From Kiloniellaceae bacterium (lineage in GTDB: Bacteria > Pseudomonadota > Alphaproteobacteria > Kiloniellales > J153): 64,000 bases of DNA. Under the pieces are notes generated by a model, which saw only the letters and a program-made list of their open reading frames with translations, was not told the DNA's origin and did not search any database. The position numbers were made by a program, and so were the translations under genes. Positions 1 through 8,173 of this stretch are shown here, piece after piece (the first letter of the stretch is position 1; every line of letters begins with the position of its first letter). The DNA is taken from positions 31,349 through 95,348 of the forward strand of contig JAJFGJ010000033.1 in assembly GCA_021776175.1 (NCBI GenBank), given 5' to 3'.

Positions 1-583
1 AACCGTGGCTCGGCTTATAGCCGTAAATGCCGCAGAAGGACGCCGGCCGGATCATGGAGCCATTGGTCTGCGATCCGGTGGCCAGGGGCACCATGCAGGA
101 AGCCACCGCCGCCGCCGAGCCGCTCGATGAGCCGCCGGGGGTACGCTTGGGATCGTGGGGGTTGGCGGTCTTGCCCGGGTGAAACACCGCCAGTTCGGTG
201 GTCACGGTCTTGCCCATGACGATGGCGCCGGCCTGGCGCAGCAGCGCCACCACGGTGGAATCCTTGCTTGGCCGGCGGCCGGCGTGAAGGACGGTGCCGT
301 TTTCGGTCGGCATATCCTGGGTATCGAAGATGTCCTTGATACCCACCGGCACCCCGTGCAGCGGGCCCAGGCTTTCCCCCGCCTGGCGCCGATTCTGGGC
401 CGCCTCGGCCTGGGCCAGGGCATATTCCTTGTCTAGATGGGTCCAGGCGCCGACGGTGTCTTCGATTTCCTCGATACGATCGAGGCACGATTGAACCAGT
501 TCTTGCGAAGTCAATTCGCCATCGCGAATACGGCGCGCGGCCTCGGTGGCGGTCAGTCCCGCCGGCGTGGAGTCTGTCGACAT
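1..583 (-). CDS. Amidase signature family protein (N-terminal part, cut by window edge)
   Basis: This is the first 194 residues of an amidase that hydrolyses an amide to acid plus ammonia; the rest lies left of the window. It carries the amidase-signature features: the catalytic Lys in GVPVGIKD (about residue 83), the Ser/Gly-rich GGSSSGSAAAV stretch (about 150-160) with the cis-Ser, and the nucleophile Ser in TNGSMIRPASFCG (about 176). The loop reads GSQTNGS where many members have GTDTGGS; I believe this variant occurs in other amidases. The ATG at 583 follows the small membrane gene of the TRAP operon by 64 bases on the same strand, so it is probably co-transcribed with the transporter, which may import its substrate. 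Substrate unknown. Confidence 0.9.
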   Translation of the reverse strand, partial: MSTDSTPAGLTATEAARRIRDGELTSQELVQSCLDRIEEIEDTVGAWTHLDKEYALAQAEAAQNRRQAGESLGPLHGVPVGIKDIFDTQDMPTENGTVLHAGRRPSKDSTVVALLRQAGAIVMGKTVTTELAVFHPGKTANPHDPKRTPGGSSSGSAAAVASCMVPLATGSQTNGSMIRPASFCGIYGYKPSHG

Positions 584-647
584 AATTTTCAATCCACTGG
601 TGTGGAGGTTGGAAGCCGCCCGCGGTCGGGGCGCGGCTCAGCTCAGG

Positions 648-833
648 CTATTTCCGGCGCCAGCACGAATCCCAATAGTCATAAACGACCAGGGACAGAA
701 CGCTCAAACAGATTACCCAAAATGGCAACCCGCCCCAAAATCCGGCGAAACCGGAAGAGATGCTTTCCGCCAGGCCAAGAACGAAGACGGAGATAATCAC
801 CGCCCCAATCAATCCGGAAATCTTATCGACCAT
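648..833 (-). CDS. Small membrane protein in TRAP operon, unknown function
   Basis: A 61-residue protein with two hydrophobic segments (about residues 7-24 and 33-50) separated by a short Gly/Ser-rich turn, and a charged C-terminus ending CWRRK. The ATG at 833 is preceded by AAGG about ten bases upstream; upstream in-frame codons exist but lack this site. It lies 31 bases after the stop of dctM on the same strand and just before the amidase, so it belongs to the TRAP operon. I do not recognise a family. Position and topology suggest an accessory protein of the transporter, but that is inference. Confidence 0.6.
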   Translation of the reverse strand: MVDKISGLIGAVIISVFVLGLAESISSGFAGFWGGLPFWVICLSVLSLVVYDYWDSCWRRK

Positions 834-864
834 ATCAGCGGACCTTACAGTTTCTCTCTGCCAA

Positions 865-2232
865 TCAAGGAATATATTTGCCAAACAAGACGTCGGGCAG
901 CCACAGGGCAATGCCTGGGAACTGGTACATCAGGACCATGACACCGATGACGATGGCGAGATAAGGCATGATGCCCTTGAATATCTCCATCAGTTCGATT
1001 GCTTTGCCCAGCACCCCCTTCAGGTAATAGGCAGACATGGCCATGGGTGGCGTGAGGAACGAGGTTTGCAGATTCAACGCCACCAGCATGGCGAAGAAAT
1101 AGGGGTTGATCTCGAACACCGGCAGCATGGGCAGGAAGATCGGCACGAAAATAATCAGAATTTCCGACCATTCCAGCGGCCAGCCGAGAATGAAGATGAT
1201 GATCTGAACCATGACCAGGAACTGCCATGGTTCGAGATTAAAGCCGAGAACGAAGTGCTCGATGATCTCGTGCCCGCCGAGGTAGGAAAAGACCGACGCG
1301 AAGGTCCAGGATCCGACAAACAGCCAGCAGACCATGGCGGTCGCCTTGGCCGTCAGGTAAACGGATTGCTTGAGCATTTCCCAGGTGAGCGATCGATACA
1401 TGGCCGCCAGGACAAGTCCGCCCAGGGCGCCCATGGCGGCTGCCTCGGCCGGCGTCGCCAGGCCGCCCAGAATCGACCCCAGCACCAGCATGATAAGCGC
1501 GGTCAGGGGCACGAAGGACGTCAGCAGCTCGAAATAAATGACGCGCTTTGGCGGCACATCCTCGTCGCGCGGCTTGGGCGCGATCGACGGGTTCATGAAA
1601 ACCCGGATGATGACATAAACGATGTATGAACCGGCCAGGATGAACCCCGGCAACACCGCCGCCGCGTAAAGCCGCAAGGGCGACAACTCGGCGATGGCCG
1701 CATAGACGATCAGCATGATCGAGGGCGGGATCAAGATCCCAAGGGTGCCGCCGGAACAAATAACGCCGGCGGCGAAACTTTTATCGTAGTTGGCCCGGAC
1801 CATGGCCGGGTACGCCAAGAGGCCCATCAGGGTCACCACCGCGCCGACGATACCGCTGGCGGTGGAAAACACGGCGCAGGTAATCAAGGCCGCGATGGCC
1901 ATGGACCCCGGCAAATTACGCGCCGCCATCTGCAAGGCGTAAAACAGCTTGTTGACGATATTCGCCCGTTCAACCACGTAACCCATGAACAGAAACAGCG
2001 GGATGGCGACCAAGGTGTCGTTCTCCATCACCGAATAGGTGTTCTGGTTCAGCAGGTAGAAAATCTTGTTGTTGAAGACATCGGCGACCGTCTCGATGCT
2101 GCCCGCCTCGTAATAGGCGTAGTAGCCAAAGCCAACGCCCATGGCGAGCAGCGTGAAGGCAACCGGGAACCCCAGCAGCACCATCACGATGAACAGGGAC
2201 AGCATTAAGATCGCGACTTCGGGGTTCGTCAT
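865..2232 (-). CDS. dctM: TRAP transporter large permease (DctM-like)
   Basis: 455 residues, the usual size for the 12-helix DctM subunit that couples sodium influx to uptake of an organic acid handed over by the periplasmic binding protein. It is hydrophobic throughout and starts MTNPEVAILMLSLFIVMVLL. The family's Gly/Pro-rich helix-hairpin stretches are visible, such as GGTLGILIPPSIMLIVYA (about 165-182) and ATPAEAAAMGALGG (about 258-271). It sits in the inner membrane with DctQ, whose gene ends 45 bases upstream on the same strand. Substrate class cannot be read from this subunit. Confidence 0.95.
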   Translation of the reverse strand: MTNPEVAILMLSLFIVMVLLGFPVAFTLLAMGVGFGYYAYYEAGSIETVADVFNNKIFYLLNQNTYSVMENDTLVAIPLFLFMGYVVERANIVNKLFYALQMAARNLPGSMAIAALITCAVFSTASGIVGAVVTLMGLLAYPAMVRANYDKSFAAGVICSGGTLGILIPPSIMLIVYAAIAELSPLRLYAAAVLPGFILAGSYIVYVIIRVFMNPSIAPKPRDEDVPPKRVIYFELLTSFVPLTALIMLVLGSILGGLATPAEAAAMGALGGLVLAAMYRSLTWEMLKQSVYLTAKATAMVCWLFVGSWTFASVFSYLGGHEIIEHFVLGFNLEPWQFLVMVQIIIFILGWPLEWSEILIIFVPIFLPMLPVFEINPYFFAMLVALNLQTSFLTPPMAMSAYYLKGVLGKAIELMEIFKGIMPYLAIVIGVMVLMYQFPGIALWLPDVLFGKYIP

Positions 2233-2277
2233 CCTACCGAGATTTCCGTCTGTATATAGTGAATAAGCAAAAAGGGT

Positions 2278-2871
2278 TTAGCTGGCCTCGAACTTAGAAG
2301 CCTGATCTTTCAACATATCTTCGGTTTCGCGCGCATCTTCCATGCGCGGCAGCCATTTGTTCGTCTTCATGGCCAAAATGCACCGCATGCATTCCGAAAT
2401 GCCTTGAATGATGAGCAATCCCCCGGCCAAGGGGATCAGGGTCTTGAAGAAATAAATCTGAATTCGGGCCGGGCTGTTCCAACTGACTTCCTGATAACGC
2501 CAGGAGTCGGAAGCGATTTCCATGCCATACCAGACCAGGGCGAACATGCCGGGGAAAAAGAACACAATGTACAAAAGAAAATCGACGCGTGCTTGCCAGC
2601 GTATGGGAACCAGCCGGTAAATCACATCCGCGCGTACATGGGTGTCCTGGGCCAGGGCGTAAGGCCCCGCCATCAAAAACAGCGCGCCATACATCTGCAC
2701 CATCATGTCGAAGACCCACACCGTGGGGGCATTGAGGACATAACGGACGAAAACTTCATAAGACACGGAAAACGTCAAAATCAGGATGCACCAACCGAAT
2801 GCACGCCCGATCCAGATGTTCAAACTTTCGATGGAATGAATAATGGCGATCAAGGCTTTGTCTCCAGCCAC
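2278..2871 (-). CDS. dctQ: TRAP transporter small permease (DctQ-like)
   Basis: About 197 residues with four predicted membrane helices (roughly residues 24-45, 60-80, 98-120 and 145-165), the expected topology of the DctQ subunit that partners DctM. The start is uncertain: 2871 is a GTG, while a TTG at 2853 has a GGAG at good spacing and would give MIAIIHSIESLN. The gene lies between dctP and dctM on the same strand. A stable stem-loop separates it from dctP. Confidence 0.92.
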   Translation of the reverse strand: MAGDKALIAIIHSIESLNIWIGRAFGWCILILTFSVSYEVFVRYVLNAPTVWVFDMMVQMYGALFLMAGPYALAQDTHVRADVIYRLVPIRWQARVDFLLYIVFFFPGMFALVWYGMEIASDSWRYQEVSWNSPARIQIYFFKTLIPLAGGLLIIQGISECMRCILAMKTNKWLPRMEDARETEDMLKDQASKFEAS

Positions 2872-2901
2872 ACGGGCCGTAGGTAATGCGGACAGGCAGT
2901 T

Positions 2902-2928
2902 GAGGGACAGCCTGATTGGCTGCCCCTC
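2902..2928 (-). other. Intra-operon stem-loop between dctP and dctQ
   Basis: Arms GAGGGACAGCC (2902-2912) and GGCTGCCCCTC (2918-2928) pair over 11 positions with one non-Watson-Crick position, around a 5-base loop. No T-run follows in the direction of transcription. It looks like a processing or mRNA-stabilising hairpin, which would let the binding protein be made in excess of the permeases, rather than a terminator. That role is inferred from position. Confidence 0.5.
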
Positions 2929-2977
2929 ACCGAAGTATCGTCTTTAGCTTTCAGTTTCGCCGGTACGGCTTACCGGA

Positions 2978-4111
2978 TCAACCGAAGTAGTGCTTGTAGG
3001 CGATGCCGTAGTCGGGCTGGTTCAGAAGCAGATAGTCCATGACCTTCTTGGCATAGGTTTTCTGCGATTTCACCACCTTGGCGAAGAACGGATCTTCACT
3101 GGAGATCCGGTTGACAACGGTATCCCACGCCTCCAACTGGGCTTTCATGATGGAATCGGGGGTGCGGTATACGTTGACGCCATGATCGCCCTTCAGCTTG
3201 ACCAGATCATCGGCATAACGAAGGGTGTTGTGCCAATAGAAGTTCGAGTTCTCGGCCTCGGAAGCATAGCGCAGGATGTTCTGATGTTCCGTGGACAGGG
3301 AATCGAACTTCTTCTTATTGAAGGTCACCTCGAAGCATTCCTGGGACTGATGGAAACTGGCCAGGTGATAGTGCTTGGAGACGTCCTGCATGCCGAAGTC
3401 TTTGTCCGAAGTCGGATTGTTGAACTCGGCCGCGTCGATCAGGCCGCTCTTCATGGCCGGCTGAATTTCACCGCCTGGAAGCTGCACGACGGACAAGCCC
3501 ATTTCCAGCATGACGTCGGCCGCCAGGCCAACGGTGCGGTACTTCAGGCCCTTCATCTGGGATGCGTCCGTGACGTGCTCCTTGAACCAGCCAAGGGGCT
3601 GCGCCGGCATCGGGCTGTTGAAGAAGCTGACCAAGTTCAGGCCGAGACTGCCCATAAGTTCGTTGAACAGGTCCACGCCGCCGCCGTAATGGATCCAGCC
3701 AAGCATTTCCTGCGCCGACCAGCCGAAGCAGGGGCCGGTTCCGAACAGGGACGCCGCCTTGGATTTGGAATACCAGTAGGCGGGGACGTAATGGGCGCCG
3801 TCCAGCACGCCGCGGTGAACCGCGTCTTGCATCTGGCTGGTCTTGACCACCGAGTTCACCGACAGCAGGTCGATCTTCAGACCCTTGCCGGCCATGGCGT
3901 TCACGCGATCGACATAGCTTTTGGCGTTTTCAAGGAAAATGCCGCCGCCCCAGGCCGCCTGAACCTTCAGGACCGTCGGCGCGGCCGTGGCGATGTTGGG
4001 CATGGCCACCGCCGCCGCGCCACCGGCGGCTACCGCGGCGCCGGCCTTCAGGAACGTGCGCCGCGACTTGACCTTATCGGCTTTAACGATCTTGGTTTTT
4101 GACTTCTGCAT
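2978..4111 (-). CDS. dctP: TRAP transporter substrate-binding protein, TakP-like (Tat-exported)
   Basis: 377-residue periplasmic binding protein. The ATG at 4111 has GGAGG nine bases upstream, which fixes the start. The N-terminus carries a twin-arginine signal, SRRTFLKAG (residues 16-24), then a hydrophobic Ala/Gly stretch ending near ATAAP, so folded export by Tat is expected. The mature part has the HYGGGVDLFNE and GLKYRTVGLAADVM segments I associate with the TakP group that binds 2-oxo acids or similar carboxylates. It is the first gene of the minus-strand operon dctP-dctQ-dctM-61 aa-amidase. Confidence 0.93.
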   Translation of the reverse strand: MQKSKTKIVKADKVKSRRTFLKAGAAVAAGGAAAVAMPNIATAAPTVLKVQAAWGGGIFLENAKSYVDRVNAMAGKGLKIDLLSVNSVVKTSQMQDAVHRGVLDGAHYVPAYWYSKSKAASLFGTGPCFGWSAQEMLGWIHYGGGVDLFNELMGSLGLNLVSFFNSPMPAQPLGWFKEHVTDASQMKGLKYRTVGLAADVMLEMGLSVVQLPGGEIQPAMKSGLIDAAEFNNPTSDKDFGMQDVSKHYHLASFHQSQECFEVTFNKKKFDSLSTEHQNILRYASEAENSNFYWHNTLRYADDLVKLKGDHGVNVYRTPDSIMKAQLEAWDTVVNRISSEDPFFAKVVKSQKTYAKKVMDYLLLNQPDYGIAYKHYFG

Positions 4112-4800
4112 GGTTACTCCTCCCAGTGGTGTTTGCGTATCCGGCGATATGCCCGACACCGGTGGTAATCAAGAGCGCCTATTTTGTCGACGCACATGAA
4201 CGTGACTGTTCCATATCTGTATCGATCGCCTATCCCTGCGGGGATTGTTGTTTTTCTTGAGCCCATAAATCAATACTGTACCGGGCAATTGCCTTTGATC
4301 CCGGGATAGTCAGCTAAAATAAATATATTCGCAAGGATTTCCCGACCTTCCGAGGAATTCGGCGGCGGCCATTGGTGTTCGAATAGCGGAGTCAAACTGG
4401 TTTAATTTATAGACCATTACTGATCCGCTATTGGTAAGTTTTTGCAGAATAAAGAATAATCGCACCTTCGCGCCGCACTGGCTAGCAGCCTCCTGCCTCT
4501 AACTTGCGCCAATGACTTGCCCATGGGGGCCTCTGCAAAATTTGAGCCGAGCGCGGCCTCGTCCTTCGACAGGCTCAGGATGAGGCCGCTGTGACTGACT
4601 TTTCCTCATCCTGAGCCTGTCGAAGGACGGGGAAAAGTCCGTTTCGCGGAAATCTCCCATGGAGGTGCGGCCGGCCGGGTATTGGAGCCGGAATCGAAGG
4701 GCTTCAAGAGCGGCGGCGGCTGAAAGCGGCCATCCGTTGAAGCGTCCACGGCGGCGGCCTCGCCACGCCTCTCGCCGGGGCTTGGCACCACCGAGAAGCG
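4112..4800. other. Non-coding stretch between dctP and gene remnants
   Basis: About 690 bases with no convincing gene. The left part should hold the dctP promoter, but I could not pick out a clear -35/-10 pair. A small G+C hairpin followed by T-rich sequence on the plus strand (about 4231-4258) looks terminator-like but has no plus-strand gene before it. The right part contains the large palindrome listed separately. Confidence 0.5.
4560..4629. repeat. Large dispersed palindrome (REP-like)
   Basis: Two perfect 26-base arms, 4560-4585 and 4604-4629, built on CCTTCGACAGGCTCAGGATG and its reverse complement, around an 18-base loop. The left arm and its flanks (about 4546-4601) recur almost unchanged near 20231-20291, and related arms form the palindrome at 38691-38774, so this is a dispersed family in this genome. 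Confidence 0.85.
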
Positions 4801-5069
4801 TCAGAAGAGCCCGTGCTGGGACTTCTTGATGGACTTATGTTCCTGGAGCAGGGCGGTGACCTCCGGGTGGTTGGCGGCGGCCGCGATGGTGTGGGCTTGC
4901 TCGCGCTTTTTGTTCCGGATGACCGGATCGGCCCTGGCCCCGAGCAACACCCTGACGGCCTGGAGACGGCCCTCTTGCGCGGCAAGCATCAACGCCGTGT
5001 TCCCGTTGGCGTTCTTGGCATCCACGTGGACACCGGCCGCCGCCAGGTTCTCCACGATCTCCGCGTGAC
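4801..5069 (-). pseudogene. Ankyrin-repeat protein, 3' remnant
   Basis: Reading leftward, the frame gives HAEIVENLAAAGVHVDAKN, then NGNTALMLAAQEGRLQAVRV and further ankyrin-like units (typical NGNTALMLAA and GADP-type turns), ending HGLF at 4801. About two and a half repeats remain. The homology stops at about 5067; beyond it the frame continues only as the antisense of the outer-membrane remnant. The gene has therefore lost its 5' end and has no signal peptide or proper start. A short product from a chance start cannot be excluded. Confidence 0.6.
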
Positions 5070-5384
5070 GATCTGGCGGTGCTGGGGCTTCGCTATTCCG
5101 ACCTCGACACATCGAACCGCTATAGGATCGATCTCAACACACGCTATCCCGTGGATCGAAAGTTCCGCGTCAATCCCCGCCTGCGCACCGACTACCGGGA
5201 CAATAAGGATAACGATGGCAGCCGCATCTCGGTGCGGCCGTCGATCCGCCTCGACTATTATTGGAATCGCGAATTTTCCCTTGAGTTCGATCTCGGCGGA
5301 GAATGGAGCCGTAACAAGAGTAACGGCGTGTCCGACGACACCATCGATCTATTCGCCATCCTGGGATACCGCGTGGATTTCTAG
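5067..5384 (+). pseudogene. Outer-membrane beta-barrel-like protein, 3' remnant
   Basis: From about 5067 the plus frame reads DDLAVLGLRYSDLDT, followed by alternating polar/aromatic strands (for example RPSIRLDYYWNREFSLEFDL), and ends GYRVDF. A C-terminal Phe with alternating hydrophobic residues is the usual end of an outer-membrane barrel. No signal peptide or upstream part exists: the sequence left of 5067 is ankyrin gene on the other strand. A GTG at 5079 could start a 101-residue peptide, but it lacks a good ribosome site and a secretion signal. Confidence 0.55.
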
Positions 5385-5401
5385 GAATCGTTACTTCGCG
5401 T

Positions 5402-5435
5402 GATGGGAATAGGATCGCGCGCGATGGGAATAGGA
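5402..5435. repeat. Two direct copies of GATGGGAATAGGA
   Basis: Exact 13-base copies at 5402-5414 and 5423-5435, 21 bases apart (two helical turns), just after the end of the barrel remnant. They could be paired protein sites or simply a short tandem duplication. Confidence 0.6.
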
Positions 5436-5520
5436 ACCTCGATAACGTGAATCTCAACAGGGTATTGCGATTGAGTGAAGCAGGATGACGGAGATTAAAT
5501 TCCCTCGAGCATCTTTGCCG

Positions 5521-5570
5521 CTCACGAAGAACTCACGAAGCGCTCACGGAAAGCTCATAAAAAACTCACG
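5521..5570. promoter_or_regulatory. Five CTCACG-type repeats at exact 11-bp spacing
   Basis: CTCACG occurs at 5521, 5532, 5543 and 5565, with CTCATA at 5554, so five copies fall at an exact 11-base period. Direct repeats of 7 plus 4 bases are how PhoB/OmpR-type winged-helix regulators dock side by side (the Pho box core is CTGTCAT). The core here differs, so identity is open. The array lies about 265 bases before the porin start, with no other gene between. Confidence 0.6.
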
Positions 5571-5834
5571 TATTCGCGATTCGACAAAACCTACCCATGG
5601 TCTTACACGGAATATCAAGGGGGTCATGCTGGCTGTGGAGGGTCGTGAAGCGATAGACGCGGGGTATGCGGTTTTCAGACCAAGGCTGTAAGGCAAAGCG
5701 TTTCCTCGTTGGGACGGGAATCCAAAGATTCTTAAACCACCAAGTTGTTTTTGGTTTCCGTTTTTTCAAAGAGGGCACCCTTGGTCCGCCGAACCTAATA
5801 TGCGTCTACATCCATAGAGAGGCGAAGATTGAGA

Positions 5835-6971
5835 ATGAGAAAGCAACTACTTCTTGGCACAACGGCTCTGCTCGCCGGCGCCGTGGCCATGCCGAACTTC
5901 GCTTCGGCGGAAGACCCTCTGCGCTTGCAGGTTCGGGGCTTTAAGAACGAGTTCTTCGGTATCGGCGACGTCGACATCGACAACGGCCCACCCATGAACG
6001 CCACCGGCGAGTTCAGCGACGGTGAAATCCAGTTCACGGGCTCGACGGCTCTCGACAACGGCCTGACCGTTGGCGTGCATGTCGAACTGGAAGCCGACGC
6101 GCGCGGCGACCAGATCGACGAAGCTTATGCCTTTGTCGAAGGCGGTTTCGGTAAGATCGTGGTCGGCGGTGAAAACCTGGCCAACTACAACACCTTCTGG
6201 GGTGTGACGGCGCCGTCCGTGGGTGTCCCGATCAACTCCGGTTGGATCACCACTTTCGTGCCGCCGCCGGCCGGTCATGAGCTCAGCTTCCGTTCGACGA
6301 TCACGACCACGAACGTCGATATCGGTAACGACGAAAACTCGATCAGCTATTACTCGCCGCGTTTCGCGGGCTTCCAGTTCACGGGCGGTTACGCGCCGAC
6401 CGTGACCGACAGCGGCGAAGGCAAGACCTTCACCGGCTTCGAAGCCAACGAGAACACCGAGTACCACAACGCCTTCGGCGTCGGCTTGAACTTCAAGGAA
6501 AGCTTCAACGGTGTCAGCCTCAAGTTCGCGGGCGGCTACAACCGTATCGAGGCGCCGAACGAAGTCGAGGCCCTTGGCGGTGACGACGTCCAGCAGTTGA
6601 AGGTTGGCGTCAACATCGGCGTTGCCGGGTTCTCTGTCGGCGGTTCCTACGCCAACGAGTTCGACGGCAAAATCATCACCGACGGCGCCGGCGGTATCAA
6701 GCGGAGTGAGGAAGGGCAATCCTGGGACGTCGGCGCGAGCTATTCGACCGGCCCCTGGGGCGTTAGCGCGACCTACTTCCACGGCGAATGGGAAGGCGAC
6801 GTTGGCAACGGCGACGAGGAAGTCGACTCGATTGTCGGTGCCGTGTCCTACGCTCTCGGGCCGGGGATCAAGACTTCGTTATCCGTCATGTACGGCGCAC
6901 TCGAAGACGACGCGACCGGCGACGAAGGCACGGCGACCATGGGCATCATTGGCCTGGCCGTCAGCTTCTAG
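5835..6971 (+). CDS. Gram-negative porin
   Basis: 378 residues with a signal peptide (MRKQLLLGTTALLAGAVAMP, cleavage probably after FASA) and a mature chain rich in Gly, Asp, Asn and alternating strands, as in trimeric general porins. It ends IIGLAVSF with the C-terminal Phe needed for barrel insertion. GEFSDGEIQFTGS and FGKIVVGGE are typical early strands. An in-frame TTG at 5829 has the better-placed GAGAGG (6 bases), so the product may begin two residues earlier (MRMRKQ). A strong terminator follows. The 11-bp array upstream suggests control by a response regulator. The pore's substrate preference is unknown. Confidence 0.92.
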   Translation: MRKQLLLGTTALLAGAVAMPNFASAEDPLRLQVRGFKNEFFGIGDVDIDNGPPMNATGEFSDGEIQFTGSTALDNGLTVGVHVELEADARGDQIDEAYAFVEGGFGKIVVGGENLANYNTFWGVTAPSVGVPINSGWITTFVPPPAGHELSFRSTITTTNVDIGNDENSISYYSPRFAGFQFTGGYAPTVTDSGEGKTFTGFEANENTEYHNAFGVGLNFKESFNGVSLKFAGGYNRIEAPNEVEALGGDDVQQLKVGVNIGVAGFSVGGSYANEFDGKIITDGAGGIKRSEEGQSWDVGASYSTGPWGVSATYFHGEWEGDVGNGDEEVDSIVGAVSYALGPGIKTSLSVMYGALEDDATGDEGTATMGIIGLAVSF

Positions 6972-6995
6972 ACTACAGCTTCTTCGCGACTCCGA

Positions 6996-7023
6996 GGGGC
7001 GGCTTGGCCGCCCCTTTTTTTTT
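6996..7023 (+). terminator. Rho-independent terminator after porin
   Basis: GGGGCGGC and GCCGCCCC form a GC-rich stem with a short TTG-type loop, directly followed by nine Ts. It starts 25 bases after the porin stop. Confidence 0.9.
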
Positions 7024-7138
7024 GCCCGCGCGGTAGTCCGCTTTTTGAGCCCAACCACCGGGCGGGGGACCTTCGCCCCAGCACAGTCGATGACCTAACG
7101 GGTGGCGGTGGCGCCGGGTATTGCGTTACCTTCGCGCC

Positions 7139-8170
7139 ATGAAAATATTCCTTAGTACTGAGCATGCCCGGCACTACCCGCGAAACTTCCTGGTCAACGG
7201 TGTGCAAAAGCCAAATCCAGAAACCCCGGAGCGGGCGGAGGCTTTACTGACGGCGGCTCTGGCCGCTGGCCATGAAGCGGTGGAGCCGCCCGCCGATATG
7301 GGACTTGGATCTATCGCGGCGGTGCATACGCCGGAGTATCTCTCATTCCTGGAGCGCATCTTCGAACGTTGGCAGCGGATCGAGGGCGCCTCGCCGGAAG
7401 TCGTGCCCAATATCCACCCCAACGGACGCCGGGGCGGATATCCCGACTCGGCGGTCGGCCAGGCCGGATACCACATGGCCGATACCGCCTGCCCGATTTC
7501 GCAAGGAACTTGGCCCGCCGCAGTGGCCAGCGCCCAGGCCGCCGTGGCCGCTACCCGCGAGGTGTTGAATGGAACGGGGGCAGCCTATGCCCTGTGCCGG
7601 CCGCCGGGGCACCATGCCTTCGCCGACACGGCGGGCGGCTTTTGCTACCTGAACAATAGCGCCATCGCGGCACAGGAACTACGCGCGGGCCACGGCCGCG
7701 TCGCGATCCTGGATATCGACCTGCACCACGGCAACGGCACCCAGGGAATTTTTTATGGGCGCGGCGACGTGCTGACCGTTTCGCTGCACGCCGACCCGGC
7801 GCGATTTTATCCCTTCTTCTGGGGTCACGCCCATGAACGCGGGGAGGGCGCGGGGCTGGGCTACAACTTCAACCTACCCCTGGCGCGCGGGACCGGGGAC
7901 GATGGCTTCCTTCAGGCGCTCGAACATGCCCTGCGCCGAATCCGCGCCTTTTCCCCCGGCGCGCTCGTCGTTGCTCTGGGGCTGGATGCGCACAAGGACG
8001 ATCCCCTGGCCGGCCTGGCGCTCAGCACCGCCGGGTTCGAAGTTATCGGGGCCGCCATCGCGGGCCTTGGCGTGCCCAGTGTCCTGGTTCAGGAAGGCGG
8101 CTATCTGACCGAAGCGCTGGGCGCGAACCTGGCCGCTTTCCTGCGCGGTTTCGAGGCGGCGCGGACATAA
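7139..8170 (+). CDS. Histone-deacetylase-family acetylpolyamine amidohydrolase-like protein
   Basis: 343 residues. The fold's zinc-deacetylase motifs are all present: PPGHHA with the catalytic His pair (about residue 155), GGFCYLNN, the zinc ligands in DIDLHHGNGTQ (about 195) and LGLDAHKDDPLAG (about 280), and VQEGGYL near the end. The N-terminus (MKIFLSTEHARHYPRN, then PETPERAEAL) resembles the acetylpolyamine amidohydrolase branch more than eukaryotic-type HDACs. It would remove acetyl groups from acetylated polyamines or similar amines in the cytoplasm. Only three bases separate it from an SSAT-like acetyltransferase. Start taken at ATG 7139; an in-frame TTG at 7121 is less likely. Confidence 0.88.
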   Translation: MKIFLSTEHARHYPRNFLVNGVQKPNPETPERAEALLTAALAAGHEAVEPPADMGLGSIAAVHTPEYLSFLERIFERWQRIEGASPEVVPNIHPNGRRGGYPDSAVGQAGYHMADTACPISQGTWPAAVASAQAAVAATREVLNGTGAAYALCRPPGHHAFADTAGGFCYLNNSAIAAQELRAGHGRVAILDIDLHHGNGTQGIFYGRGDVLTVSLHADPARFYPFFWGHAHERGEGAGLGYNFNLPLARGTGDDGFLQALEHALRRIRAFSPGALVVALGLDAHKDDPLAGLALSTAGFEVIGAAIAGLGVPSVLVQEGGYLTEALGANLAAFLRGFEAART

Positions 8171-8173
8171 CCC

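Larger units (their letters stand above)
5385..5834. other. Upstream region of the porin gene
   Basis: About 450 bases without a supported gene. It contains a 13-base direct repeat and an 11-bp-phased array (both listed separately), then a run to the porin start. A 68-codon open frame at 5485-5691 has no ribosome site and overlaps the array, so I do not call it. A long regulatory leader is the natural reading. Confidence 0.5.

Noticed and set aside
4231..4258. Terminator-like hairpin with T-rich tail on the plus strand
   Set aside because: No plus-strand gene lies upstream, and the stem is only five to six bases.
5521..5570. CRISPR-like or plasmid-iteron reading of the 11-bp repeats
   Set aside because: Units are far too short and have no spacers for CRISPR; no replication gene is nearby. 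A regulator array fits better.
5485..5691. A 68-codon plus-strand frame before the porin
   Set aside because: It runs across the 11-bp repeat array and has no ribosome site or family resemblance.
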